Under the pieces are notes generated by a model. It ran no database searches and was not told where the DNA came from. It saw only the letters and a list, made by a program, of their open reading frames with translations. From Pseudomonas sp. FP2335 (GTDB lineage: Bacteria > Pseudomonadota > Gammaproteobacteria > Pseudomonadales > Pseudomonadaceae): a stretch of DNA of 64,000 nucleotides. The first letter of the stretch is position 1, and each line of letters opens with the position of its first letter. This document shows positions 8,540 through 17,333 of this stretch, piece after piece. The stretch covers positions 2,253,501 through 2,317,500 of the forward strand of contig NZ_CP117437.1 of assembly GCF_030687535.1 (NCBI RefSeq), written 5' to 3'. Made by a program: the position numbers and the translations under genes.

Positions 8540-10675
8540 ATGCGTCGTACCCTGGTTTCCATTTGTGTGCTTCAGGCGTTTTCCCCCTTCACCTGGGCAG
8601 AAGTCGCCCCGACCGACAAAGCCAGCGTGGAGTTGCAAGCCACCTCCATCACCGGCACCGCGGACTACGAGACCGCCCAAGGCCCGGTCAAGGGATACCT
8701 CGCCACACGTTCCGCCAGTGCGACGCGCACCGACACCTCGATCCATGAAACCCCGCAATCCATCAGCGTAGTGACCAAGGATGCCGTCGAAGACATCGGC
8801 GCCACCCGCCTGCAAGACGCGCTGGACTACGCCGGCGGCGTCGGCCGTGCCAACAACTTCGGCGGCCAGGGCCTCACTACCTTCACTGTGCGCGGTTTCA
8901 CCACTGGCGAGTTCTACCGCAACGGGTTCCCGATCAACCGTGGCTACCCGAACATGCCGGACGCCAACACCATCGAACGCCTCGAAGTACTGCGCGGCCC
9001 GGCCACTATGCTTTACGGCCGTGGCGACCCAGGCGGCACATTCAACGTGGTGTCCAAGCAACCACTGCCCGAGCGCACCGTGACCCTGGGCAGCCAACTG
9101 AATGACCAAGGCATGAAGCGCGGCACCCTCGACGCCTCCGGCCCGCTGGATGACGAAGGCCGCCTGGCCTATCGCCTGAACGTGGTGGGCGAGGGCGGCG
9201 AGACCTTTCGTGATCATGTGGAAACCGAGCGCTACGGCGTGACGCCAGTGATCACCTGGCAGGCCAGCGACGACACCAAGGTGATCTTCGAAGGCGACTT
9301 CATGCGCAACAACCACCCGCTGGACCGTGGCCTGACGCGCTTCGCCAATCAAAAAGGCACCGCGTCCCGCGATACGTTCTGGGGCGACAAGGATGTGGGC
9401 AAGCTGCACAACGACAACAGCATGGCGCAGTTGCGCTTTGAGCATCTGCTGAATGAGAACTGGACCTTGGGCGGTGGATTCCAGTGGTTGGATGGGACGT
9501 TGCAGGGCAATGCTATTGAGGCCAACGGTCCCGCCAGCCTGAACGCCGACGGTCGCACCCTGCAACGCAACTTCAACTACCGCAAGCTGGAATGGACCGA
9601 CAAAGACACCCAGCTCAACCTCACCGGGCATTTCTCCGCAGGCGGTTTCGAGCACACCTTGCTGACCGGTGTCGAATTTGAAAACTACGACTACAAATCG
9701 ATCATCCAGCGCTCCAGTGCGGCGGCTGGCACTTACCCCATCGACATCTTCGATCCGGTCTACGGCCAGGCACGTCCGCCGCTCACCCGCACACCGACCC
9801 ATGACAAGGAAAACCTCAAGACTTACGCCGCATTCGTGCAGGACCAGGTTGCGCTCACCGAGCGCCTGAAAGTGCTGGCCGGCGCGCGTTTCGAGCGCTT
9901 CGAACATGACTACGAAAGCTATGTGAGCGGTGTCAAACCCTGGAGCGCCGCGGACAACGCGGTCACTCCGCGCGTGGGTGTGACCTACGACCTCACCGAC
10001 ACCGTAGCGATCTACGCCGACGCTGCGCGTTCGTTCAAGCCAAACACCGGCGCGGCCCGCGTCGGTGGCGGGTTCGAGCCGGAGAAGGGCAAGTCCTATG
10101 AGATGGGTGTGAAGTGGGAAGCACTGGATCGCCAGCTGAGCGTCGATGCCGCGATCTATCAGATCGAGAAGAAAAACGTCCTCGCCACCGACCCGGTGGA
10201 TTCGGCCTTCAGCGTTGCCGCAGGCCAGGTGCGCAGCCGTGGTTTCGATCTCAACGTGGCGGGCAACCTTACGCCGCAATGGCGGGTCATCGGCGGCTAT
10301 GCCTATGTAGACGCCGAAGTCACCAAGGACACCACGCTCCGCTCCGGCACCCGCCTGATGAACATCCCGCGCAACAGCTTCAGCCTGCTCAACGTGTACG
10401 AGTTCCAGGACGGCACGCTGAAGGGCCTTGGCCTGGGTGCAGGTGCCAAATACGTGGATGAGCGCGCAGGCCAGACGGCAAACACCTCGTTCGCCATGGA
10501 TGCCTACACCGTCGTCGACCTGCTTGGCTACTACAAGGTCAACGACAAAGTACGCCTGAACCTCGACGTGAAAAACCTGTTCAATCGCGAGTTTGAAGAA
10601 GGTGCGTTCGGTAATATCTACGCCTACCCCGGTGCCCCCCGCACCGTCCAGGTCGGCATCGCCTACACCCTGTAA
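8540..10675 (+). CDS. TonB-dependent ferric-siderophore outer-membrane receptor
   Basis: This ~711-residue precursor has a signal peptide (MRRTLVSICVLQ...TWA), a plug domain with HETPQSISVVTKDAVED and the VLRGPATMLYGRGDPGGTFNVVSKQP block, then a 22-strand barrel ending in an aromatic-type C-terminus (VQVGIAYTL). The ferrichrome/pyoverdine/coprogen receptor subfamily (TIGR01783 type) has this pattern. There is no long N-terminal STN signalling domain, so it is not a trans-signalling receptor. No sigma/anti-sigma pair is adjacent, and a Fur-box-like site lies upstream, so control is probably directly by Fur. In-frame starts also exist at 8501 and 8438; 8540 is chosen because it gives a compact signal peptide. 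The siderophore is unknown. Confidence 0.88.
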   Translation: MRRTLVSICVLQAFSPFTWAEVAPTDKASVELQATSITGTADYETAQGPVKGYLATRSASATRTDTSIHETPQSISVVTKDAVEDIGATRLQDALDYAGGVGRANNFGGQGLTTFTVRGFTTGEFYRNGFPINRGYPNMPDANTIERLEVLRGPATMLYGRGDPGGTFNVVSKQPLPERTVTLGSQLNDQGMKRGTLDASGPLDDEGRLAYRLNVVGEGGETFRDHVETERYGVTPVITWQASDDTKVIFEGDFMRNNHPLDRGLTRFANQKGTASRDTFWGDKDVGKLHNDNSMAQLRFEHLLNENWTLGGGFQWLDGTLQGNAIEANGPASLNADGRTLQRNFNYRKLEWTDKDTQLNLTGHFSAGGFEHTLLTGVEFENYDYKSIIQRSSAAAGTYPIDIFDPVYGQARPPLTRTPTHDKENLKTYAAFVQDQVALTERLKVLAGARFERFEHDYESYVSGVKPWSAADNAVTPRVGVTYDLTDTVAIYADAARSFKPNTGAARVGGGFEPEKGKSYEMGVKWEALDRQLSVDAAIYQIEKKNVLATDPVDSAFSVAAGQVRSRGFDLNVAGNLTPQWRVIGGYAYVDAEVTKDTTLRSGTRLMNIPRNSFSLLNVYEFQDGTLKGLGLGAGAKYVDERAGQTANTSFAMDAYTVVDLLGYYKVNDKVRLNLDVKNLFNREFEEGAFGNIYAYPGAPRTVQVGIAYTL

Positions 10676-10682
10676 AACCCCG

Positions 10683-10710
10683 CGCGGCTTGCAGCCAATT
10701 GCAAGCCGCG
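10683..10710 (+). terminator. Hairpin after the TonB-dependent receptor gene
   Basis: Ten-base perfect arms CGCGGCTTGC / GCAAGCCGCG flank an eight-base loop, seven bases after the stop codon. There is no T-run. Confidence 0.55.
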
Positions 10711-10773
10711 TCACACCCCTGACAAATCCCCGCCGATAAGCATTTACGTCCACCCCCATTCGATGAGAAAAGC

Positions 10774-10799
10774 ATGTCCATTTTCCCGGATATGGACAT
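10774..10799 (+). promoter_or_regulatory. Inverted repeat at the ribosome-binding region of the Asp-box protein gene
   Basis: ATGTCCA is repeated as TGGACAT 12 bases later, ending three bases before the ATG at 10803. The only Shine-Dalgarno-like bases (GGA) lie inside the right arm, so folding could limit translation. This is inference only. Confidence 0.35.
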
Positions 10800-10802
10800 C
10801 TC

Positions 10803-12164
10803 ATGCCTCGTTCAACCCTGATAGCCCGTGTGCTTTTCACGCTGGTGGTCGTCCTGGCGCTCTGGTACTGCTGGATTCTCATCAGCGCCACCCAGCAAAT
10901 CGGCGGCGCCAGCCCCGCTCAACAGACCCTCGGCACCTTGCCCGGCGTGCGGCCACGGGCGGTCGCCAAGGACTGCACCGGGGTGGTGGTGACCGCCCAG
11001 GGCACGTGGCTGGTGGGGCGCGTGGAAAATGAATATGAACAGCTGGCGCCGTCGGCCGAGCGCATCGACCTGAATGGGTTGGTTGCCGGCAAACCACGGG
11101 ACACGTCCCAAACCAGCGTAATCGCGCGCTTGGATGCCGACGGCGTGTTCAAGCCGGTAGCACAGGTCAGTGGCACGGCGTGCCTGGTGACGAGTGCAGA
11201 AGGTGCAAGGGTTGTGCTGTTGACGGACATTTATCGGGCCGACGATGGGGGCGCCCAGAACGTGGTGTTTCGCAGCGATGACCAGGGCAAAAGCTGGGCG
11301 TGGCTGCGTGACGGGTTTTTCCCAGACGTGAGCGGTGCGGCCACCACGATCACGCCGTACTTCTACGGCAAGGACGAGGTCTGGGCCTGGCGCTGGGCCG
11401 ACGACATCGAGCCGCTGTCCGGGGTGTTTTACTCCGCCGATGGCGGTGCCCACAGCACGCCGATCACGGTGACAGAGCCGCTGGCAGTGACCGCCGACTA
11501 CGTGCGCAGCCAGCATCCGGACATCCAGGAGTGGCGCGACTCGGTCGACCAACTCACCCACGTCCTGCAAGTCAGCCCGCAGCGTGCGTTTATCTGGGTG
11601 TCCCAGCGTTATTGGGCCAGCCATCCCGATGGCAAGAGCGATAACCTGGCGTTCAGCGTCACCACCCGTGTGCAGGTGCAACGCGTGGCTGGGCAGTGGC
11701 AAGTGGAGAACCTGCAGCGGGACAACGGCCTGTATATCTCCGAACTGGCCGACAACGGCGCCGGTCGTGTGATCGGGCTGATCGACCAGGGCTCCAGCGG
11801 TCGCACGCTGGTCGCCGAGCTGGACACGGGCAGCCTGGCCTGGAAACCCCTGGGCGAGTTACCCAACGTGTTCTCCCCACTGCCCGCCAAGACCCGGGCG
11901 TTCGGGCTGTGGGTAGGACGCAACAGCCTGCTGGTCAACACCTACAGCGGCCACCGTCCGCCGCGTTGGCTGTATTGGTGGAGTGAGGCGAACATCTCGG
12001 CCGACGCGGTGTTCTATTCCCAGGACTGGGGCCAGTCCTGGAAACGCCTGGCGTTGGACGGCTACATGGGCGTGCGCGGGTTTGAGGGGAAAAGCGACCG
12101 GGTGATCTGGAGCCAGCAGGATTACGGCGCCGACACCGTCCTCAACACCTACCGCTTGCACTAA
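10803..12164 (+). CDS. Membrane-anchored Asp-box (BNR) repeat protein of unknown function
   Basis: The 453-residue protein has one N-terminal membrane helix (about residues 8-28) and a large outside domain. Three Asp-box-like motifs of the S-x-D-x-G-x-x-W type are visible: VFRSDDQGKSWAW near 155, VFYSADGGAHS near 208 and VFYSQDWGQSWKRL near 405. These mark a sialidase-like beta-propeller. The family is usually annotated as hypothetical or exo-alpha-sialidase, but catalytic arginine-triad residues of true sialidases are not evident, so no enzymatic activity is claimed. It follows a TonB-dependent receptor after 127 bp with a hairpin between, so co-transcription is doubtful. It ends at a REPIN. 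Confidence 0.6.
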   Translation: MPRSTLIARVLFTLVVVLALWYCWILISATQQIGGASPAQQTLGTLPGVRPRAVAKDCTGVVVTAQGTWLVGRVENEYEQLAPSAERIDLNGLVAGKPRDTSQTSVIARLDADGVFKPVAQVSGTACLVTSAEGARVVLLTDIYRADDGGAQNVVFRSDDQGKSWAWLRDGFFPDVSGAATTITPYFYGKDEVWAWRWADDIEPLSGVFYSADGGAHSTPITVTEPLAVTADYVRSQHPDIQEWRDSVDQLTHVLQVSPQRAFIWVSQRYWASHPDGKSDNLAFSVTTRVQVQRVAGQWQVENLQRDNGLYISELADNGAGRVIGLIDQGSSGRTLVAELDTGSLAWKPLGELPNVFSPLPAKTRAFGLWVGRNSLLVNTYSGHRPPRWLYWWSEANISADAVFYSQDWGQSWKRLALDGYMGVRGFEGKSDRVIWSQQDYGADTVLNTYRLH

Positions 12165-12165
12165 A

Positions 12166-12304
12166 CCCCGTAGTGAGCGGGCTTGCCCGCGCCGGGCGGC
12201 GAAGCCGCCCCAAATCCAGCCCCCCGGTTTTTCTGAAACACCGCGGCGCACCGTTTGGGGCGGCTTCGCCACCCAGCGCGGGCAAGCCTGCTCACTACAG
12301 GGGG
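12166..12304. repeat. REPIN, class B (two inverted GTAGTGAGCGGGCTTGCCCGCG elements)
   Basis: Two REP elements face each other across about 139 bp; the inner parts GGCGGCGAAGCCGCCCC and GGGGCGGCTTCGCC also pair. It sits between convergent genes, and the regulator's stop codon (12295-12297) lies within its right arm. Confidence 0.85.
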
Positions 12305-13017
12305 GTGAGGACGTTCATGACGGTGTCCAGCGCTACGCGTGTGTCGTCCAGTTGCACCAGAGAGGCATGCCGCGCACCCAGTGCGTCGCGGTTCTGGATC
12401 GCGGTGAGGATCGCCTTGTGCCGGGGCAGGCTCAGGCCCTGGATGTCGGGGCGGCGGTTGGTGATGTTGATCGATTCGCGCAGCGGCAACGACAGCATGT
12501 TGCACATGTAGGCCAGCAGGTCGTTGCGCGTGGCGTCGGCGATGGCGCGGTGGAAGTCCAGGTCGGCCTGTAGCAGCTCCTCGTGGGTCTTCGCGGTTTC
12601 CATGCCCAGGTAGGCTTTTTCGATGGTGGCGATGTCTTCGTCGGTAGCCGTGGTCGCGGCCATGGCGGCGATTTCCGGTTCGAGGATGCGCCGCACACCG
12701 GCCAGGGTGTTGAAGAATTCGCTGTGGGGCGTGGACTGCATCAACCAGGACAGCACGTCCGGGTCGAGCAGGTGCCATTTCAAGCGTGGCCGTACCACCG
12801 CGCCGACCCGTGGCTTGGAATACACCAGGCCCTTGGCGCTGAGCACCCGCGTCGCCTCGCGCAACACCGAGCGGCTGACCTTGTACTCCTCGCAGAGCGT
12901 GGCCTCCAGGGGCAGCTTTTCTTCGGGCTTGAAGCGCCCGGAAACGATGTGCATGCCCAAGTCCTGAACGATCTGGGCATGCATGCTCTTGCGCGGCTTG
13001 GGCGGCTGGTGATCCAT
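12295..13017 (-). CDS. GntR-family regulator, FadR subfamily (FCD domain), candidate regulator of the sugar-acid pathway
   Basis: This 240-residue protein has an N-terminal winged helix (GRFKPEEKLPLEATLCEEYKVSRSVLREATRVLSAKGLV region, about residues 26-66) and an all-helical FCD ligand domain with the conserved metal/ligand residues DxxFHRAIADATRN near 150-165 and a late LPRHKAIL histidine. FadR-subfamily dimers bind TNGT-N3-ACNA sites. Such sites occur upstream of the adjacent dehydratase/MFS divergon and the mutarotase/SDR divergon, so it probably represses the whole pathway until a sugar acid binds. It lies 48 bp downstream of the dehydratase gene and could be co-transcribed with it. The start at 13017 is preferred over an upstream extension to 13065. 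Confidence 0.85.
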   Translation of the reverse strand: MDHQPPKPRKSMHAQIVQDLGMHIVSGRFKPEEKLPLEATLCEEYKVSRSVLREATRVLSAKGLVYSKPRVGAVVRPRLKWHLLDPDVLSWLMQSTPHSEFFNTLAGVRRILEPEIAAMAATTATDEDIATIEKAYLGMETAKTHEELLQADLDFHRAIADATRNDLLAYMCNMLSLPLRESINITNRRPDIQGLSLPRHKAILTAIQNRDALGARHASLVQLDDTRVALDTVMNVLTPL

Positions 13018-13065
13018 AACGACGGGGAGGCTCTGGCTTAAAGACGCCGCATCATAGCATCCCAA

Positions 13066-14802
13066 TTAGTGGGAATGCCGGGGGACTTCCGCCCCTCGGC
13101 AGCCCACCAGGAAGTCAAAGTCGCAACCCTGGTCCGCCTGCAGCACATGGTCGATGTACAGCTGGCGATAGCCGCCGACGATCAGCTTCTGCGGCGGTGC
13201 AAGATCGGCCATGCGCGCCGCCAGTTCGGCGTCGGGGATGTCCAGGTGCAGGCGGCCGTTGGCGCAGTCCAGCTCGATCCAGTCACCTTCCTGCACCGTG
13301 GCCAACGGCCCGCCAGCCGCCGCTTCCGGCGCCACGTGCAAGACCACGGTGCCGTACGCGGTGCCGCTCATGCGCGCGTCGGAAATCCGCACCATGTCCG
13401 TCACGCCCTGTGCCAGCAGCTTGGCCGGCAAGCCCATGTTGCCCACCTCGGCCATGCCCGGGTACCCCTTCGGCCCGCAGTTCTTCATGACCAGAATCGA
13501 GTTGGCATCCACGTCCAGTTCCGGGTCGTTGATGCGTGCCTTGTACATGTCGAAGTTCTCGAACACCACCGCACGGCCGCGATGCTGCATCAGTTCCGGG
13601 CTGGCGGCCGACGGCTTGAGCACCGCACCCAGCGGCGCCAGGTTGCCGCGCAAGACGCAAATGCCGCCGTCGGCGCGGATCGGGTTGTCGAGCGTGCGGA
13701 TCACTTCATCCCTGCCGTAGATCGGTGAGTCCTTGGTGTTCTCGCCGAGGGACTTGCCGTTCACGGTCAGCGCATTCGGATGCGGGATCAGGTTGGCTTC
13801 ACCGAGGCGGCGCAACACGGCGGGCAGGCCGCCGGCGTAGTAGAACTCTTCCATCAGGAAGCGCCCCGACGGCTGCAAGTCGACGATGGTCGGCATGCCG
13901 CGGCCCATGCGGGTCCAGTCGTCCAGGTCGAGTTCGACGCCGATGCGTCCGGCGATGGCTTTGAGGTGAATCACCGCGTTGGTCGAACCGCCGATGGCCG
14001 CGTTCACGCGGATCGCGTTTTCAAACGCCTCTTTGGTGAGGATCTTCGACAGCTTCAAGTCTTCACGCACCATCTCCACCGCACGCATGCCAGACATGTG
14101 CGCCAACACATAACGTCGCGCATCCACCGCTGGAATCGCCGCGTTGTGGGGCAGGGAAGTACCCAGCGCCTCGGCCATGCAGGCCATGGTCGAGGCGGTG
14201 CCCATGGTGTTGCAGGTGCCCGCCGAACGCGACATGCCGCCCTCGGCCGCGAGGAAATCGTCCAGGGTAATCGTGCCGGCCTTGACCTGTTCGCTGAGCT
14301 GCCAGACCACTGTGCCCGAACCGATGTCCTGGCCCTTGTGCTTGCCGTTGAGCATTGGCCCGCCGGTGACCACGATGGCTGGCACGTCGCAACTGGCGGC
14401 GCCCATCAGCAGGGCGGGGGTGGTCTTGTCGCAGCCGGTCAGCAGCACCACGCCGTCAATCGGGTTGCCGCGAATCGCTTCCTCCACGTCCATGCTCGCC
14501 AGGTTGCGCGTGAGCATGGCGGTAGGGCGCAGGTTGGATTCGCCATTGGAGAACACCGGGAATTCCACCGGGAAGCCACCGGCCTCGATCACGCCGCGTT
14601 TGACGTGCTCGGCGATCTGGCGGAAATGCGCGTTGCACGGGGTCAACTCCGACCACGTATTACAGATGCCGATGATCGGTTTGCCATGGAACTGATGGTC
14701 GGCAATGCCCTGGTTCTTCATCCAGCTGCGGTACATGAAGCCGTTCTTGTCGGCAGTACCAAACCACTGGGCGGAGCGTAGGCCGGGCTTTTTATCAGAC
14801 AT
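13066..14802 (-). CDS. L-arabinonate/pentonate dehydratase (IlvD/Edd family)
   Basis: The 578-residue enzyme belongs to the sugar-acid branch of the IlvD/Edd dehydratases, which carry a [2Fe-2S] cluster and Mg2+. Expected cysteine ligands are seen at Cys56 (LTPCNAHF), about Cys124 (LLTGCDKTTPA) and about Cys197 (AGTCNTMGTAS). It should convert an aldonate such as L-arabinonate or D-xylonate into the 2-keto-3-deoxy acid. ATG 14802 with AAGAGAA upstream is taken as start; the frame extends 29 codons further without support. It is divergent from the MFS permease gene across 192 bp holding two FadR-type sites. True IlvD of branched-chain synthesis is excluded by length, sequence type and context. 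Confidence 0.88.
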   Translation of the reverse strand: MSDKKPGLRSAQWFGTADKNGFMYRSWMKNQGIADHQFHGKPIIGICNTWSELTPCNAHFRQIAEHVKRGVIEAGGFPVEFPVFSNGESNLRPTAMLTRNLASMDVEEAIRGNPIDGVVLLTGCDKTTPALLMGAASCDVPAIVVTGGPMLNGKHKGQDIGSGTVVWQLSEQVKAGTITLDDFLAAEGGMSRSAGTCNTMGTASTMACMAEALGTSLPHNAAIPAVDARRYVLAHMSGMRAVEMVREDLKLSKILTKEAFENAIRVNAAIGGSTNAVIHLKAIAGRIGVELDLDDWTRMGRGMPTIVDLQPSGRFLMEEFYYAGGLPAVLRRLGEANLIPHPNALTVNGKSLGENTKDSPIYGRDEVIRTLDNPIRADGGICVLRGNLAPLGAVLKPSAASPELMQHRGRAVVFENFDMYKARINDPELDVDANSILVMKNCGPKGYPGMAEVGNMGLPAKLLAQGVTDMVRISDARMSGTAYGTVVLHVAPEAAAGGPLATVQEGDWIELDCANGRLHLDIPDAELAARMADLAPPQKLIVGGYRQLYIDHVLQADQGCDFDFLVGCRGAEVPRHSH

Positions 14803-14816
14803 GATCGATTCTCTTA

Positions 14817-14827
14817 TTGTATGACTA
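14817..14827. promoter_or_regulatory. FadR-type operator candidate (TTGT-ATG-ACTA)
   Basis: It matches TNGTNNNACNA exactly, 15 bases before the dehydratase start codon in the divergent region. Confidence 0.5.
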
Positions 14828-14890
14828 TATGTTCTATGCGTGCTTAAACATAAGCGCAAAATCGCTGCTTTGGAAGAGTTGTTTTGCAAA

Positions 14891-14901
14891 TAGTCCTACT
14901 A
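14891..14901. promoter_or_regulatory. FadR-type operator candidate (TAGT-CCT-ACTA)
   Basis: A perfect TNGT-N3-ACNA palindrome, nearly identical (10/11) to the site at 24680-24690. It overlaps a second palindrome, ACTATATAGT (14898-14907), in the divergent promoter region. Confidence 0.6.
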
Positions 14902-14968
14902 TATAGTCTTTCTCAACTGAGGTATGACCCTGGCGGATTTTCGCGAGAGGCGTCCCCCGAGCTTCTAT

Positions 14969-14979
14969 AAAAACAACAA
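14969..14979 (+). promoter_or_regulatory. CA motif before the MFS permease gene
   Basis: Perfect AANAAYAA matches (AAAAACAA, AACAACAA) immediately precede the Shine-Dalgarno CGGAG, placing a candidate Hfq/Crc site over the ribosome-binding region. Confidence 0.65.
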
Positions 14980-14994
14980 TCCGGAGATCGACCC

Positions 14995-16317
14995 ATGAGC
15001 CAGGAACTGCGGCTTATTCGGCGCATCACGCTGAAACTGATTCCCTTCCTGATCCTGCTGTACCTGATCGCCTACGTGGACCGTTCCGCCGTGGGCTTCG
15101 CCAAGTTGCACATGGGCGCCGACGTCGGCATCGGCGACGCCGCCTATGGCCTGGGCGCGGGGCTGTTCTTTATTGGCTACTTCCTGTTCGAGATCCCCAG
15201 CAACCTGATGCTCGACCGCTTCGGCGCACGGCGCTGGTTTGCGCGGATCATGATCACCTGGGGCACGATCACCATCGGCATGGCCTTTGTGCAGGGCCCG
15301 CACAGCTTCTATGTGATGCGCTTTCTGCTCGGCGCGGCGGAGGCGGGGTTCTTCCCTGGCGTTCTGTACTACATCACCCAGTGGTTCCCGGTGCGCCATC
15401 GCGGCAAGATCCTCGGGTTGTTCATCCTCTCCCAGCCCATCGCAATGATGATCACCGGCCCGGTGTCCGGTGGTTTGCTGGGCATGGACGGCATCCTCGG
15501 CCTGCACGGCTGGCAGTGGCTGTTCATCGTCATCGGCACCCCGGCGATCCTGTTGACCTGGCCGGTGCTGCGCTTCCTGCCGGACGGGCCCAAGCAGGTC
15601 AGCTGGATGAGCGCCGACGAGAAGGCCTGGCTTACCGGCGAATTGAACAAAGACCTGCAAACCTACGGCCAGACCCGCCACGGCAACCCGCTGCATGCCT
15701 TGAAAGACAAACGCGTGTTGCTGCTGGCGCTGTTCTACCTGCCGGTGACCCTGAGCATCTACGGGCTGGGCCTGTGGCTGCCGACTCTGATCAAGCAGTT
15801 CGGCGGCAGCGACCTCACCACGGGTTTCATCTCCGCCGTGCCTTACCTCTTCGGCATTATCGGCCTGCTGATTATCCCGCGCAGTTCCGACCGCTTGAAC
15901 GACCGCTACGGCCACCTTGCGGTGCTCTACGTACTGGGTGCCATCGGGTTGTTCTTCAGTGCCTCGCTCAGTGTGCCGGTGCTGCAAATGGCCGCGCTGT
16001 GCCTGGCGGCATTCGCGATGTTTTCCTGCACGGCAGTGTTCTGGACCTTGCCGGGGCGCTTCTTTGCGGGGGCCAGCGCGGCGGCGGGCATTGCGTTGAT
16101 CAACTCGGTGGGCAACCTCGGCGGCTATATCGGCCCGTTCGTGATCGGTGCGCTCAAGGAATACACCGGCAACCTCGCTTCGGGCCTGTACTTCCTGTCC
16201 GCTGTGATGGTGTTCGGCCTGCTGCTGACCGGCGTGGTCTACCGCCTGCTGGAACGCAAGCACGTGCTGCCCGCCGACCAATTTGCCGCCAGCGCCCGTG
16301 GCGCCACACGTACTTGA
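14995..16317 (+). CDS. MFS transporter, anion:cation symporter family (sugar-acid permease)
   Basis: The 440-residue protein has about 12 membrane segments. It shows the ACS-family N-terminus (LLYLIAYVDRSAVGFAKL), the loop-2-type motif LMLDRFGARRW, and RFLLGAAEAGFFPGVLYY in the fourth to fifth helix. Relatives carry glucarate, tartrate or 4-hydroxyphenylacetate. It heads an operon with AraD1, semialdehyde dehydrogenase, lactonase and an ABC transporter, so import of the aldonic acid of the same pathway is likely. Shine-Dalgarno CGGAG is ten bases upstream. Confidence 0.85.
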   Translation: MSQELRLIRRITLKLIPFLILLYLIAYVDRSAVGFAKLHMGADVGIGDAAYGLGAGLFFIGYFLFEIPSNLMLDRFGARRWFARIMITWGTITIGMAFVQGPHSFYVMRFLLGAAEAGFFPGVLYYITQWFPVRHRGKILGLFILSQPIAMMITGPVSGGLLGMDGILGLHGWQWLFIVIGTPAILLTWPVLRFLPDGPKQVSWMSADEKAWLTGELNKDLQTYGQTRHGNPLHALKDKRVLLLALFYLPVTLSIYGLGLWLPTLIKQFGGSDLTTGFISAVPYLFGIIGLLIIPRSSDRLNDRYGHLAVLYVLGAIGLFFSASLSVPVLQMAALCLAAFAMFSCTAVFWTLPGRFFAGASAAAGIALINSVGNLGGYIGPFVIGALKEYTGNLASGLYFLSAVMVFGLLLTGVVYRLLERKHVLPADQFAASARGATRT

Positions 16318-16333
16318 TTCAAGGAGAAAAGGC

Positions 16334-17323
16334 ATGCGTTTAGTTCAGTTTGAAGTGCACAACAGTGAGCGTCGGGTCGGCGTGGTGCAGGGCGCGCAAT
16401 TGCGCGAAGTGCAGGGCGCCCGCAGCGTGCGGGAATTGGCCCTGGCCGCCATCGAAGCCGGCGTCGGCCTGGCGCAACACGTGAACAGCCTGGGCCTGGG
16501 CGTCAGCCACGATTACGCGGCATTGCTCGCCGCGCTGAAAATTCTGCCACCGCTGGATCACCCCGACCCCGCTCACATGCTTATCAGCGGCACCGGCCTG
16601 ACCCACCTGGGCAGCGCCTCGGCCCGCGACAAGATGCACCAGGCCGGTGACGACACCGCCCTGACCGACACCATGCGCATCTTCAAATGGGGCGTGGAGG
16701 GCGGCAAACCCGCGGCCGGCCAGGCGGGTGTGCAACCGGAGTGGTTCTACAAGGGTGACGGCAGCATTGTCGTGCGCCCCGGCGCCGCGTTCCCGGTGCC
16801 ACCCTTTGCCGAAGACGCCGGTGAAGAGCCGGAAATCGGCGGCCTCTACGTCATCGGCCCGGACAGCCGGCCTTATCGCGTCGGCTTCGCGGTGGGCAAC
16901 GAGTTCTCCGACCACGTGATGGAGCGCAAGAACTACCTGTACCTGGCCCATTCCAAACTGCGCAGTTGCAGCTACGGCCCCGAGCTGCGCATCGGCGAGC
17001 TGCCCGCGCATTTGTCGGGCAGCAGTCGCATCCTGCGCAACGGTGAAGTGATCTGGCAGAACGAGTTCCTCAGCGGCGAGGCCAACATGTGCCACAGCCT
17101 GGAAAACCTCGAATACCACCACTTCAAGTACCGCCAGTTCCTCACGCCGGGCGATGTGCACGTCCACTTCTTCGGCACCGCCACGTTGTCATTCGCCGAC
17201 GGTATACGTACCCAACCGGGGGATGTGTTCGAGATCAGCCAGGCCGAATTCGGCGCGCCGTTGGTCAATAGCGTCGGCAGCAGCGATGCGGCATTCGAAC
17301 CCGGCCACGTCCTCACCCTTTAA
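16334..17323 (+). CDS. AraD1 family protein (FAH fold), probable 2-keto-3-deoxy-aldonate dehydratase
   Basis: This 329-residue protein belongs to the fumarylacetoacetate-hydrolase fold family often named AraD1. The C-terminal half has the FAH-type metal-binding surroundings (YVIGPDSRPYRVGFAVGNE and GDVHVHFFGTATLSFADG). It is thought to replace the DHDPS-fold AraD, converting L-2-keto-3-deoxyarabonate to 2-oxoglutarate semialdehyde. Some FAH-fold relatives instead hydrolyse 2,4-diketo-3-deoxypentonate, but that variant needs an extra dehydrogenase. The semialdehyde dehydrogenase directly downstream favours the dehydratase role. The start at 16334 is fixed by AAGGAGAAAAGG; an ORF extension to 16283 overlaps the MFS gene. 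Confidence 0.78.
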   Translation: MRLVQFEVHNSERRVGVVQGAQLREVQGARSVRELALAAIEAGVGLAQHVNSLGLGVSHDYAALLAALKILPPLDHPDPAHMLISGTGLTHLGSASARDKMHQAGDDTALTDTMRIFKWGVEGGKPAAGQAGVQPEWFYKGDGSIVVRPGAAFPVPPFAEDAGEEPEIGGLYVIGPDSRPYRVGFAVGNEFSDHVMERKNYLYLAHSKLRSCSYGPELRIGELPAHLSGSSRILRNGEVIWQNEFLSGEANMCHSLENLEYHHFKYRQFLTPGDVHVHFFGTATLSFADGIRTQPGDVFEISQAEFGAPLVNSVGSSDAAFEPGHVLTL

Positions 17324-17333
17324 GGAGCCCCTC

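Noticed and set aside
8534..10891. A 785-residue minus-strand open frame over the TonB-dependent receptor
   Set aside because: It is a GC-rich antisense frame without motifs, while the plus strand encodes plug and barrel signatures throughout.
12619..13017. FadR-type protein as the fatty-acid regulator FadR itself
   Set aside because: The ligand domain is FCD type and the neighbours are sugar-acid genes; no fatty-acid genes are near.
13066..14802. IlvD of branched-chain amino-acid synthesis
   Set aside because: The sequence belongs to the sugar-acid dehydratase branch and sits in an aldonate operon next to a FadR-type regulator.
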